Positions 7,840-15,747 of a stretch of 54,493 nt of DNA are shown here, piece by piece. The stretch comes from Chryseobacterium sp. Its GTDB lineage: Bacteria > Bacteroidota > Bacteroidia > Flavobacteriales > Weeksellaceae. Both the position numbers and the translations under genes were made by a program. Numbering within the stretch: position 1 is the first letter of the stretch; every line of letters begins with the position of its first letter. Location of the stretch: NCBI GenBank assembly GCA_003248755.1, contig QFQW01000017.1:1-54493 (forward strand), written 5' to 3'. Under the pieces are notes generated by a model. The model did not search any database. It worked only from the letters and a program-made list of their open reading frames with translations, and had not been told where the DNA came from.

Positions 7840-9420
7840 ATGCAAGACGATTCATTAGTAGAATACGGATTTCGCAGAACCATTATTACCATTACGGCGA
7901 TTATGTGTGCGCTTCTTGAGATTGTGGATTCAACAATCGTAAACGTAGCACTTAACGAGATGAAAGGTAATCTGGGGGCAACATTGTCCGAAGTGGGCTG
8001 GGTAATCACGGCTTATGCTATCGGTAACGTGATTATCGTTCCGATGACGAGCTGGTTATCCCAACAGTTCGGGCGAAGAAATTACTTTGCGGTATCTATC
8101 ATCATATTTACGATTTTCTCTTTTCTATGTGGTAATGCGACCAATATTTGGGAACTCGTGTTTTTCAGACTTTGCCAGGGAATTGGTGGTGGAGCACTTT
8201 TGGTGACTTCACAAACCATCATCACCGAATCTTACCCTATCGAGAAAAGAAGTATGGCTCAGGCCATCTACGGATTGGGCGTGATTATCGGGCCAACACT
8301 TGGTCCGCCATTGGGAGGTTATATTGTTGACAATTACAGCTGGCCTTATATCTTTTACATCAATATTCCGTTGGGAATTATTGCAACATTATTGACATTA
8401 CAATTCGTAAAAAGCCCGAGATATTCCGAGAAGCGTTCGGCTTCCGATGTCGATTGGATTGGGATTGGATTATTGGCAGCGTTCGTAGGTTCTTTACAGT
8501 ACATTTTGGAAAGAGGACACGAGGATGACTGGTTTGCAAGTAAAGCCATTATTGTATTGACGATTACTGCTGTTGTAGGATTCATATTATTCATTTGGCG
8601 GGAACTCACCTTCAAATATCCGATTGTAGAACTCAGGGTTCTCAAAAACGGAAACCTTAGGATTGGAACCGTGATGTCCTTCATTTTAGGATTCGGTTTA
8701 TATGGGTCCACATTTATCGTTCCACTTTATACACAGAGTATTTTGGGATGGACGGCATTACAATCCGGAGCACTGATGATTCCGGCTGCATTGACCACCG
8801 CTTTTATGATGCCAATCATTGGTCAGCTTTTGACCAGAGGCGCAAAGCAGCAGATATTGGTAGCATTAGGCCTATTCATCTTCTTCGTTTACAGTTTTTG
8901 GGGCTACAAAATCCTGACACCGGATACAGGGAAAGACGCATTCTTCTGGATGCTGATTGTAAGAGGAATGGGATTAGGTTTACTATTCATCCCGATTACA
9001 TCATTATCACTGAGTACGCTGAAAGGTCCTGAAATTGGACAAGGCGCTGCTTTCACGGGAATGATGCGTCAGTTGGGCGGTTCATTCGGGATTGCAGCGA
9101 TTACAACTTTCATTGCTAATAAAAGTGAACTTTACAGAAGCAATCTCGTATCGCACTTGGATGTCAATGATTTTGATGTTCAGCAGAGAATTGCAGCACT
9201 TAAAGGAAGCTTCATAGCAAAAGGATATACGCCGGATAGAGCACTCAATGCCGCTTACCAGATGCTCGATTTCTCAGTAACGAAACAGGCAACCGTGTTG
9301 TCATATATGGACGTTTTCCTTTATCTGGGATTGATGTTCCTGATATGTATTCCGTTTGTGTTGTTTGTAAAAGAACGAAAAGGCAAAGGCGAGAAAATCG
9401 ACCTTAGCTCAGCGCATTAA
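7840..9420 (+). CDS. EmrB/QacA-type (DHA2) MFS drug exporter
   Basis: Proton-driven multidrug exporter of the 14-helix DHA2 family, 526 residues. Seen: motif D1 region LEIVDSTIVNVAL, motif A WLSQQFGRRNYF, and antiporter motif C GLGVIIGPTLGPPLGG near residue 146, all characteristic of drug:H+ antiporters. It is the final gene of tetR-TolC-EmrA-EmrB, and a good intrinsic terminator follows. Known EmrAB-TolC systems export hydrophobic drugs and uncouplers; the substrate here is not predictable. Confidence 0.95.
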   Translation: MQDDSLVEYGFRRTIITITAIMCALLEIVDSTIVNVALNEMKGNLGATLSEVGWVITAYAIGNVIIVPMTSWLSQQFGRRNYFAVSIIIFTIFSFLCGNATNIWELVFFRLCQGIGGGALLVTSQTIITESYPIEKRSMAQAIYGLGVIIGPTLGPPLGGYIVDNYSWPYIFYINIPLGIIATLLTLQFVKSPRYSEKRSASDVDWIGIGLLAAFVGSLQYILERGHEDDWFASKAIIVLTITAVVGFILFIWRELTFKYPIVELRVLKNGNLRIGTVMSFILGFGLYGSTFIVPLYTQSILGWTALQSGALMIPAALTTAFMMPIIGQLLTRGAKQQILVALGLFIFFVYSFWGYKILTPDTGKDAFFWMLIVRGMGLGLLFIPITSLSLSTLKGPEIGQGAAFTGMMRQLGGSFGIAAITTFIANKSELYRSNLVSHLDVNDFDVQQRIAALKGSFIAKGYTPDRALNAAYQMLDFSVTKQATVLSYMDVFLYLGLMFLICIPFVLFVKERKGKGEKIDLSSAH

Positions 9421-9446
9421 TATTTATTTTTAGTTATTTGTGAAAA

Positions 9447-9477
9447 GCTCAGAATCATTTTGGTTCTGAGTTTTTTT
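9447..9477 (+). terminator. Intrinsic terminator of the efflux operon
   Basis: Stem CTCAGAA (9448-9454) / TTCTGAG (9464-9470) with a 9-base loop, then seven T residues. Confidence 0.8.
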
Positions 9478-9484
9478 AATTTTT

Positions 9485-9600
9485 AGGAGCCGGGAACCTG
9501 CTGGAAGTTTATACTGAGCTAAGTCGAAGTGCTATATCTTTTTTGTCATCAAAACAACTTTTGTCAATCAATGTCAGTCTGAGGCTCTCGAAGCTCCTTA
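9485..9600. repeat. MITE-like repeat element, copy 1 (disrupted)
   Basis: Begins with GGAGCCGGGAACCTGCTG (9486-9503), identical to the left arm of the element at 11397. The arm then breaks off: GAAGTTTATACTGAGCTAAG followed by TCGAAGTG intervenes before the shared CTATATCTTTTTTGT (9532-9546). The intervening piece resembles the REP-like TGAGC..GTCGAAG units seen elsewhere in the window. The right part (9577-9598) has another unit, CTGAGGCTCTCGAAGCTCC. Confidence 0.6.
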
Positions 9601-9604
9601 AAAA

Positions 9605-10063
9605 TCAAATAGTTATTCCATAATTATTTTTAATTTCCGACATCACAAAAGAGCTGTGTGTACTTCCGATGCTTTCCAAAGAACCTAATTTATTAAAAAC
9701 AAAATCCTGATAATGCTTCATATCCTGAACCTGAACTTTCAATAAAAAATCAAAGTCACCGGAGATATTATAGCATTCCACAACTTCATCTATGGAAAGG
9801 ATATCGTTGACAAACCGATTGCCGATATTTTTATCGTGCTGCTTCAGTTTGATACTACAGAATACAACGAAACCTTTATTCAGCTTTTCCGAATCCAGAA
9901 TCGCAATGTAATTTTTGATAAAACCCTCTTGTTCCAACTTTTTTATCCTTTCAAAAACGGGCGATGCAGAAAGATTGACTTGGCTGGCAAGTTCTTTTAT
10001 GGTCAATTTCGAGTTTCTCTGTAAGATTCTCATCAGGCTCAGGTCGGTTTCGTCTAGTATCAT
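9605..10063 (-). CDS. Lrp/AsnC-family transcriptional regulator
   Basis: Small DNA-binding regulator that usually senses an amino acid. The 152-residue protein has the N-terminal helix-turn-helix (LQRNSKLTIKELASQVNLS, then SPVFERIKKLEQEGFIKNY; about residues 14-50) and a C-terminal RAM/ligand domain (about 65-150; ECYNISGDFDFLLKVQV is the typical Gly-Asp-x-Asp segment). It is divergent from the MetE-like methyltransferase at 10225, across a 161-base AT-rich gap, so that gene is its most likely target and methionine or a related amino acid a plausible effector (inference). Confidence 0.92.
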   Translation of the reverse strand: MILDETDLSLMRILQRNSKLTIKELASQVNLSASPVFERIKKLEQEGFIKNYIAILDSEKLNKGFVVFCSIKLKQHDKNIGNRFVNDILSIDEVVECYNISGDFDFLLKVQVQDMKHYQDFVFNKLGSLESIGSTHSSFVMSEIKNNYGITI

Positions 10064-10224
10064 TCAGAATAATATTTGGAATTTAATAATTTTTAATAAA
10101 AATACAGAATATAAAACTTTTATTAATGCTTGTTTTGATTTTATTTGCTTAATAATTTAGTTTTATTTGAAATAAAAAACTTTGAATATAATTTTACACA
10201 AAATATTAATCTAAATAATTAAAT

Positions 10225-11346
10225 ATGTGTGAAACAAAAGTGAGAACGCCAAAATCAGACACGGTTGGAAGTTTCTTAAGACCAGAAATTCTAAAAAAAG
10301 CAAGAGAACAATATTGTAAAAAAGAGATTTCAAAAGAACAACTCACCGAAATCGAAAATCAGGAAATCATCAAACTGGTTGCCAAACAAAAAGAGTTAGG
10401 ATTAGAAGTGATTACCGACGGAGAGTTTCGACAAAGTTATTGGCATCTCGATTTTTTCTGGGGATTCGAAGGTGTTGAGCACAATTTTATGCCTCGTGGT
10501 TATCAATTTCAAGGCGAAGAAACCCGTAATGATTCAGCAAGATTGACTGGGAAAATCAGGTTTACAAACAATCATCCGTTCTTAGGATATTTTGCATTTC
10601 TAAGAAGTTTAGCAGGTGAAAATCATATTGCAAGACAAAGTATTCCTGCGCCGGCACAACTTTATGCAGAATTGTTAAGAGAATCGAATGCGGACAAAGT
10701 GAACGAATTTTATCCGGATAGAGAAGAATTTTTGAATGATTTGTCGAAAGCCTACCACGATGCCATTTTAGCTTTTTACGAATTGGGTTGTCGGGATTTG
10801 AAAATCGATGACTGCACTTGGGGAATGTTGTGCGACGCCAATTTTTGGAAAACAATGGCTGGAGAAAACTACAATCCGGATTCGTTAAAAGAAATTTACC
10901 TGAAACTCAATAATGATGCTTTGCAGAATCTGCCTGCGGATTTACGAATCTCAACCCACGTTTGCAGAGGGAATTACCATTCCACTTGGGCAACTTCCGG
11001 AGGTTACGAACCGGTTGCAGATACGCTTTTTGCCAAAGAAAATGTAGAGAATTTTTATTTGGAATTCGACGATGACCGTTCCGGGGACTTTGCACCATTG
11101 AGATTTGTTCCGGAAAATAAGAATGTTGTTTTAGGATTGATTACCAGCAAAAATCCAACTTTGGAACAGAAGGAAAACATCATTGCCAGAATCAAAGAGG
11201 CCAGCCGGTTTGTAAGTCTTGACAGATTGAGTCTTAGTCCACAATGTGGTTTTGCATCGACTGAAGAAGGTAATATCTTGACCGAAGAAGACCAATGGAA
11301 CAAAATAAAATTGGTAAAAGAAATTGCAGATGAGGTCTGGAAATAA
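10225..11346 (+). CDS. MetE C-terminal-like, cobalamin-independent methyltransferase
   Basis: Member of the zinc-dependent methionine synthase II / YxjG-YxjH-type group (COG0620), 373 residues, equal to the catalytic half of MetE only. Likely zinc ligands are visible: His245 and Cys247 (THVCRGN) and Cys341 (SPQCGFAST). The Glu ligand is not placed. VITDGEFRQSYWHLDFF and LKIDDCTWG are conserved in this group. Because the N-terminal MetE half is absent, it may use a methyl donor other than methyltetrahydropteroyltriglutamate, or act in S-methyl salvage. A divergent Lrp-type gene probably controls it. No SAM or B12 riboswitch is evident upstream. Confidence 0.85.
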   Translation: MCETKVRTPKSDTVGSFLRPEILKKAREQYCKKEISKEQLTEIENQEIIKLVAKQKELGLEVITDGEFRQSYWHLDFFWGFEGVEHNFMPRGYQFQGEETRNDSARLTGKIRFTNNHPFLGYFAFLRSLAGENHIARQSIPAPAQLYAELLRESNADKVNEFYPDREEFLNDLSKAYHDAILAFYELGCRDLKIDDCTWGMLCDANFWKTMAGENYNPDSLKEIYLKLNNDALQNLPADLRISTHVCRGNYHSTWATSGGYEPVADTLFAKENVENFYLEFDDDRSGDFAPLRFVPENKNVVLGLITSKNPTLEQKENIIARIKEASRFVSLDRLSLSPQCGFASTEEGNILTEEDQWNKIKLVKEIADEVWK

Positions 11347-11364
11347 TTGTTTTAATAACAAGTC

Positions 11365-11391
11365 AAAGCATCCATTTTTGGGTGCTTTTTT
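11365..11391 (+). terminator. Intrinsic terminator after the MetE-like gene
   Basis: AAGCATCC / GGGTGCTT stem with a short T-rich loop and a six-T tail. Confidence 0.75.
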
Positions 11392-11396
11392 CATTT

Positions 11397-11512
11397 GGAG
11401 CCGGGAACCTGCTGTCCACTATATCTTTTTTGTTTTTCAGACGTTCTGTCATTCCGGACAGAGTGACGAATCTAAAAAACAAAAAAGGATGCCGTTCCCA
11501 TCAGGGCTAGGG
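11397..11512. repeat. MITE-like repeat element, copy 2, with a unit inserted in its loop
   Basis: Left arm GGAGCCGGGAACCTGCTG, right arm ATGCCGTTCCCATCAGGGCT; the arms are partly complementary (GGGAAC/GTTCCC). Inside is a 13-base perfect stem, CTTTTTTGTTTTT (11425-11437) / AAAAACAAAAAAG (11475-11487). The loop holds a second repeat-like unit, GTCATTCCGGACAGAGTGAC. The remainder of the 11347-11679 gap carries two TGAGCC/TGAGG..CGAAG or CTAAG units (near 11550 and 11603) and no gene. Confidence 0.65.
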
Positions 11513-11679
11513 ATTTCAACATTAATACAACTTTTGTCTATATTTTCATGCTGAGCCTTTCGAAGTCTTTATTGCATTATCAGGTTTTGTAAGCATTGTC
11601 AGGCTGAGGTTTTCTAAGTTCCACAACAATAACTATTTCCAAAATCTCAATCTAATAAACCTTAAAACTTCAACTCCAA

Positions 11680-12435
11680 CTAAATCCAATTCATCTTCAT
11701 TGCTAGCGTGCAGGCTTCCGTTGTATTGGAAACGCGCATTTTCTCCAAGATATTTTGTCTGTGACGATTGACAGTATTGATGCTGATAAAAAGAAATTCA
11801 GCAATTTCTTTACTCTTTTTTCCTTCCTGAATCATTTTCAGAATTTCCTTTTCACGTGAAGAAAGAAAAGTTGAATTTTCAGCTTCTGTTTGATAGATAA
11901 TCGCACCATTGGAAGTATTGGTAATCATTCCCAAGTACGATTGATTATGAAAAAAATCGAAATGATAAAGGCAAAGCGCCAATTCTACATTTTTATGTTT
12001 CGGATTGGAAAAATAAAACATTTTATGAATCAGAGATTGCGAACTGTTTTGGATTCTCAATCTGCTTATTACACAAAAATCGCTTCGTTTTTCAAATGAA
12101 ATTGTTTTCATCATCTGAAAAAACTGAAGTTCCAAAACGTGTTTCTGTAAAACATCATCAGGATTGAGTTTATCAAAAAGTTCGTCTTCCCAAATACTTT
12201 CAATCTCCTGAATATATTGATTCTGAAAAATCTGTAATTCATCTGCCAGCTTTCCGGAATAAATATAGCTTTTATTGTTTTTAAGGTCACTCAGAATAGC
12301 AATTCCGTTTTCGAGTTTTGCAAAATCCTGTCCCATTTTTTGCCAATGTTCCAATTGCTTTTTTTCGATTTCTTGGTTTTCAGAGAAATCTTGTAGTAAA
12401 AGATGGTTTTGGAGGTTGGATTGAATGGGTTTCAT
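11680..12435 (-). CDS. LuxR-type transcriptional regulator
   Basis: Transcription factor of 251 residues with a C-terminal LuxR helix-turn-helix (about residues 187-245). The core motifs are present: LSSREKEILKMIQEGKKSKE followed by IAEFLFISINTVNRHRQNIL. The N-terminal 180 residues look PAS-like but I cannot assign a ligand; there is no phospho-acceptor receiver domain. It starts 6 bases after the stop of the S41 peptidase gene and is very probably co-transcribed with it. This architecture is common as an orphan regulator in Chryseobacterium-type genomes. Confidence 0.88.
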   Translation of the reverse strand: MKPIQSNLQNHLLLQDFSENQEIEKKQLEHWQKMGQDFAKLENGIAILSDLKNNKSYIYSGKLADELQIFQNQYIQEIESIWEDELFDKLNPDDVLQKHVLELQFFQMMKTISFEKRSDFCVISRLRIQNSSQSLIHKMFYFSNPKHKNVELALCLYHFDFFHNQSYLGMITNTSNGAIIYQTEAENSTFLSSREKEILKMIQEGKKSKEIAEFLFISINTVNRHRQNILEKMRVSNTTEACTLAMKMNWI

Positions 12436-12441
12436 TAGAAT

Positions 12442-13641
12442 TTATTTAATATTCCTAGCTTTTTGAAGTGTTTCTTCAATATTTTGTGTCAATATTTTAG
12501 GAACAAAATTTTCTCTTGGAGTGCCATCAATATGATATAATCTTTCAGTTGGAAATTGAAAACCTATTTTGGTTTCAGTCATTTGAAAGTTGGAGATAGC
12601 ACCCAGCAAACCAGCCATTTTGGTTCCAATAGTTTCGGCTTTTTTCATTCCGTCAAAACCAATTGCTATTCCTTCTCCCATACTTCCGGTCCAATGTCCA
12701 ACCAAAATATAAACTTTCCCATTATAGATTGTTTTGCGTGGAGTCACATATTCTTCCCAATGTCTTTTCGTTTCGAACTCTTTTTCATCAAACTCGTGAA
12801 TCTGAAAAGGCAAAAGCTGATTGGTAAACCGTCCCATTATTGCTCTTGCAACAGTAGAATTACCACCACCAGAAGTTTCGGTCAAGTCAATAATCAGATT
12901 TTTGAACTGGAAAAAGCTATCCAATGTTTTATCAAATTCTGCAATGAGATTGTTATTTCCCAAAGAATTATTGATTTTGATATAGGCAGTAGTATCATTC
13001 AGAATCTTACTGAAAAGCAGTTCATTACTGTTTCCATAGGTGATGGGAAAAAAAGTTTTCGATTTTCCGTTCTCGACAACTGTAATTTCTCTTTTAATGT
13101 CGTGAGTTCCAGCAAACAGCATATCGATAGCGTATTGATACATTTTTGAATTATATTGATTAGTAAACTTAGGTAAGAACTTTTTTAGTTGCTCATCGAT
13201 AGATTTTCCATTGAAAGCAGCGACTTCCATACCAATTTTTAAGCCTGCTAAATCAGCTCCAAATCCTTTTCTTAAATCTTTAATAATATATTTATTTCCA
13301 ACTGTTTCGATATATAAATCTGAACCAGACGGAACTAATCTGTTGGAAGTTGACAGATTGATATTTAAGGATGAATGTCCATTGTACAATTCATTCAAAA
13401 CATTTTCAAGGAATGAAATAAATTCGCTGTCATTAGAAATCTTGGCAGATTGAGGCTCATAGATTTCCTTGACTTTTTTCCAATCAATATTTTGCTGTTC
13501 CAGATAAGCATGATTATCATTGATATCAGACCAAAATTCATTAAAATCTTTTTGATATTTGGTTTGCGCAAAAGCCCAGTTGCTTATAAGAAATAATGTA
13601 AGTGTGAAAATGAAATTGAAAATTCTGTTGAATAAGTTCAT
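12442..13641 (-). CDS. Secreted S41-family peptidase
   Basis: Exported serine peptidase of the tail-specific/C-terminal processing family, 399 residues. The signal peptide is residues 1-25, ending SNWAFAQ. After an N-terminal helical domain and a PDZ-like stretch (LRKGFGADLAGLKIGMEVAA), the catalytic domain has the nucleophile region HWTGSMGEGIAIG, with Ser in TGSMGE, preceded by IIDLTETSGGGNSTVARAIM, typical of S41. The Lys of the Ser-Lys dyad is not assigned with certainty. It is the first gene of a two-gene unit with the LuxR-type regulator. Confidence 0.88.
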   Translation of the reverse strand: MNLFNRIFNFIFTLTLFLISNWAFAQTKYQKDFNEFWSDINDNHAYLEQQNIDWKKVKEIYEPQSAKISNDSEFISFLENVLNELYNGHSSLNINLSTSNRLVPSGSDLYIETVGNKYIIKDLRKGFGADLAGLKIGMEVAAFNGKSIDEQLKKFLPKFTNQYNSKMYQYAIDMLFAGTHDIKREITVVENGKSKTFFPITYGNSNELLFSKILNDTTAYIKINNSLGNNNLIAEFDKTLDSFFQFKNLIIDLTETSGGGNSTVARAIMGRFTNQLLPFQIHEFDEKEFETKRHWEEYVTPRKTIYNGKVYILVGHWTGSMGEGIAIGFDGMKKAETIGTKMAGLLGAISNFQMTETKIGFQFPTERLYHIDGTPRENFVPKILTQNIEETLQKARNIK

Positions 13642-13705
13642 TAGTTATTTTATTTGAAGGCAAAAATGGTTATTAATCAGTATTGCTAAAAAATAACAAA
13701 GCCTT

Positions 13706-13713
13706 TATTTTTG
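13706..13713 (+). promoter_or_regulatory. -7 element (TATTTTTG) for the acetyltransferase gene
   Basis: Exact TAnnTTTG match, 24 bases before the ATG at 13738, in the short gap divergent from the S41 gene. Confidence 0.6.
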
Positions 13714-13737
13714 CTTAGTTATTAATGTAAAAATACA

Positions 13738-14298
13738 ATGAATAATCTGAACGAAAAAGAGAAAATGCTCTCCGGTAAGCTTTATGATGCAGGCGATGCG
13801 ACTTTGGTGGAAGAAAGGGAAAGAAGTAAGGATTTGTGCTTCCGTTATAATCAGATTCAGCCTTCCAAAATGAAAGAGCGAAAAGGCATCATCAAAACAC
13901 TCCTGGGGAAAACCGGTAAAATGTTCCTGATAGAGCAGCCCTTCTATTGTGATTACGGCTACAATATAGAGATAGGTGAAAACTTCTATACCAATGTTAA
14001 CGTGGTGATTTTGGATTGTGCTAAGGTGACTTTCGGCGACAATGTTTTCATTGCACCAAACTGTGGATTTTACACGGTCAATCATCCGCTCGATGTGGAA
14101 AACAGAAACAAAGCTCTGGAATATGCGCTGCCTATTATCGTTGGTAACAATGTCTGGATTGGTGCGGGCTGCAGTATTCTTCCTGGTGTTACGATTGGTG
14201 ACAATACTGTTATTGGTGCAGGAAGTGTAGTTGTGAAGGATATTCCTGCCAATGTTTTGGCGGTCGGTAATCCCTGCAAAGTCATCAGAGAAATATAA
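13738..14298 (+). CDS. Maltose/galactoside O-acetyltransferase family (LacA/Maa-like)
   Basis: Acetyl-CoA-dependent sugar O-acetyltransferase, 186 residues. The N-terminal Maa domain is recognisable (EKMLSGKLYDAGDATLVEER). The left-handed beta-helix follows with hexapeptide repeats (YGYNIEIGENFYTNVNVVIL, then VGNNVWIGAGCSILPGVTIG and AVGNPCKVIREI at the C-terminus). The catalytic His is in FYTVNHPLD. It stands alone: an S41 gene is divergent upstream and a palindromic repeat element starts right after its stop codon. Confidence 0.93.
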   Translation: MNNLNEKEKMLSGKLYDAGDATLVEERERSKDLCFRYNQIQPSKMKERKGIIKTLLGKTGKMFLIEQPFYCDYGYNIEIGENFYTNVNVVILDCAKVTFGDNVFIAPNCGFYTVNHPLDVENRNKALEYALPIIVGNNVWIGAGCSILPGVTIGDNTVIGAGSVVVKDIPANVLAVGNPCKVIREI

Positions 14299-14301
14299 AT
14301 C

Positions 14302-14411
14302 AACCACAAAAGGCACAGAAGTTTAGTTCAGAAAAACTTAAAGCTTATGTTATTTCTTATAATCCAAAAACTAACAACCTGCTGAATTCTTCTTTTGTGT
14401 CTTTTGTGGTT
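14302..14411. repeat. Palindromic element with AACCACAAAAG-type ends
   Basis: Terminal inverted repeats of 20 bases with 18 matches: AACCACAAAAGGCACAGAAG (14302-14321) and CTTTTGTGTCTTTTGTGGTT (14392-14411). The 70-base interior has no gene. It resembles the larger element at 20320 (arms with GAACACAAAG), which suggests a family. It lies between the acetyltransferase stop codon and the DUF1349 reading frame. Confidence 0.65.
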
Positions 14412-14456
14412 CAAAATAACATTTTTTAGAACAAAATAATAATTGCATCTTTATTG

Positions 14457-15077
14457 ATGTCTATAATATCCCAAACATCCAAAGCTCAATCTTTAGAAAA
14501 AATGACCTGGTTCAATGAGCCTTCTCAATGGGAAATCAAAGACAAAAAACTCACAATGACAGTCACACCGCAAAGCGATTATTGGAGAATTTCGCATTAT
14601 GGTTTTACGGTGGATGATGCGCCTTTTTATTATTCAACTTACGGTGGAGAATTCGAAACGAAAGTTAAAATCACCGGAGATTACAAAGCCCGATTTGACC
14701 AAATGGGACTGATGCTCAGAATTGATGAACAAAATTACATCAAAGCCGGTGTGGAATTCGTGGACGGCAAGTTCAATCTTAGTACAGTTGTAACGCACAA
14801 AACCAGTGATTGGAGTGTGATTGTTCTGGAAAAAACGCCGCCGTTTGTCTGGATAAAAGCCGTAAGGAGATTGGATGCTGTTGAGATTTTCTACTCATTT
14901 GATGATAAAGACTATGTAATGATGCGAAATGCTTACCTGCAGGACAATACACCGGTTCAGGTTGGTTTTATGGCGGCAAGCCCTGATGGAAATGGTTTCA
15001 AAGCGACTTTCGAAAACTTCTCTGTAAAACATTTACCAGACCAGCGGCGACTGGAATGGCTGAAGAAGAATCAATAA
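14457..15077 (+). CDS. DUF1349 protein with an abnormal 5' end
   Basis: A beta-sandwich (concanavalin-like) protein of the DUF1349 family, about 190-206 residues. MTWFNEPSQWEIKDKKLTMT and FDQMGLMLRIDEQNYIKAG are recognisable. Usable starts are ATG 14457 and ATG 14502. However, the frame is open back to a TAG at 14427-14429, and the codons from 14430 read NKIIIASLLMSIISQTSKAQ, a convincing signal peptide with no ATG, GTG or TTG at its beginning. Either a rare ATA/ATT start is used, or the start codon was lost and the protein is now truncated and cytosolic. The family is usually suspected of carbohydrate binding; no catalytic site is evident. I am sure of the family but not of the start. Confidence 0.8.
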   Translation: MSIISQTSKAQSLEKMTWFNEPSQWEIKDKKLTMTVTPQSDYWRISHYGFTVDDAPFYYSTYGGEFETKVKITGDYKARFDQMGLMLRIDEQNYIKAGVEFVDGKFNLSTVVTHKTSDWSVIVLEKTPPFVWIKAVRRLDAVEIFYSFDDKDYVMMRNAYLQDNTPVQVGFMAASPDGNGFKATFENFSVKHLPDQRRLEWLKKNQ

Positions 15078-15081
15078 AACT

Positions 15082-15110
15082 AAAATGCTCGAAATCTGGA
15101 GCATTTTTTT
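15082..15110. terminator. Bidirectional terminator between convergent genes
   Basis: Perfect stem AAAATGCTC / GAGCATTTT with an 8-base loop and a T-run. It lies between the DUF1349 gene and the stop codon of the methyltransferase-like gene (15109). Confidence 0.8.
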
Positions 15111-15705
15111 ATACCAATCTTCTCACTTTAATCAAATAATCCAGATACTTTTCCCCGTGTTGTCTATAGAGAAATTCCTCTTCCAGTCTAATCTGAACCT
15201 GAATCAAAACATAACCAAGAATCAAAAACAACAAACTAATTGCATTCGGAGTAACAAAGAAAAGGCCGACCAAACTTGCAATCATTCCCAGGAATACAGG
15301 ATTTCTGGAAACGGAGAACAATCCGGAAGTTACCAGCTCAGTTTTCATATCATTATCAATCCCGATTCTCCAAGAATTCTTCATTTGATTCTGAGCAACA
15401 ATCGTCCAAATCAAAGCCAATAACATTAATATCAATCCAACAAATTTCGGTAACTCGACATCAAGATAATCAATAGGAAGAAAAGAACTTTCTGACAAAA
15501 ACGGAAATAGTACAACATAAATGAAAATCCCGGCCAGACAAAGCTTGAAATAATTGCCGACCAGCGCATAAGCACTTTCATCCTGAGGCAGAACCAAAGG
15601 GCTTTTCCTGATTTTTCTGGCAACAATAATCGTTTTCGCAACAAAAGAAATCCCGAAAAACAAAATAAAATAAACGGATAAAAAGATTTTGATAAATATT
15701 TCCAT
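15109..15705 (-). CDS. Isoprenylcysteine carboxyl methyltransferase-like membrane protein
   Basis: Integral membrane protein of 198 residues with about five hydrophobic segments and the ICMT/PEMT C-terminal signature: GLFSVSRNPVFLGMIASLVG followed by EEEFLYRQHGEKYLDYLIKV. These are the RNPxxLG and E-E-x-Y...YxxY motifs that bind S-adenosylmethionine. Bacterial members methylate lipids or unknown small substrates; prenylated CAAX proteins are not expected here. It is 42 bases downstream of the Fur-family gene and may be the last gene of the MgtC-ParB-like-Fur run. Confidence 0.85.
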   Translation of the reverse strand: MEIFIKIFLSVYFILFFGISFVAKTIIVARKIRKSPLVLPQDESAYALVGNYFKLCLAGIFIYVVLFPFLSESSFLPIDYLDVELPKFVGLILMLLALIWTIVAQNQMKNSWRIGIDNDMKTELVTSGLFSVSRNPVFLGMIASLVGLFFVTPNAISLLFLILGYVLIQVQIRLEEEFLYRQHGEKYLDYLIKVRRLV

Positions 15706-15747
15706 AGCTGATTTTTCTGCAAAATTAAAGCTGTGGAAAGCGCAATA

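Noticed and set aside
10064..10224. Search for a SAM or cobalamin riboswitch before the MetE-like gene
   Set aside because: The gap is 161 bases of AT-rich sequence with no conserved riboswitch core or stem set.
13705..14316. Long open frame antisense to the acetyltransferase gene
   Set aside because: It mirrors the hexapeptide-repeat gene, has no promoter or family resemblance, and the sense gene is unambiguous.
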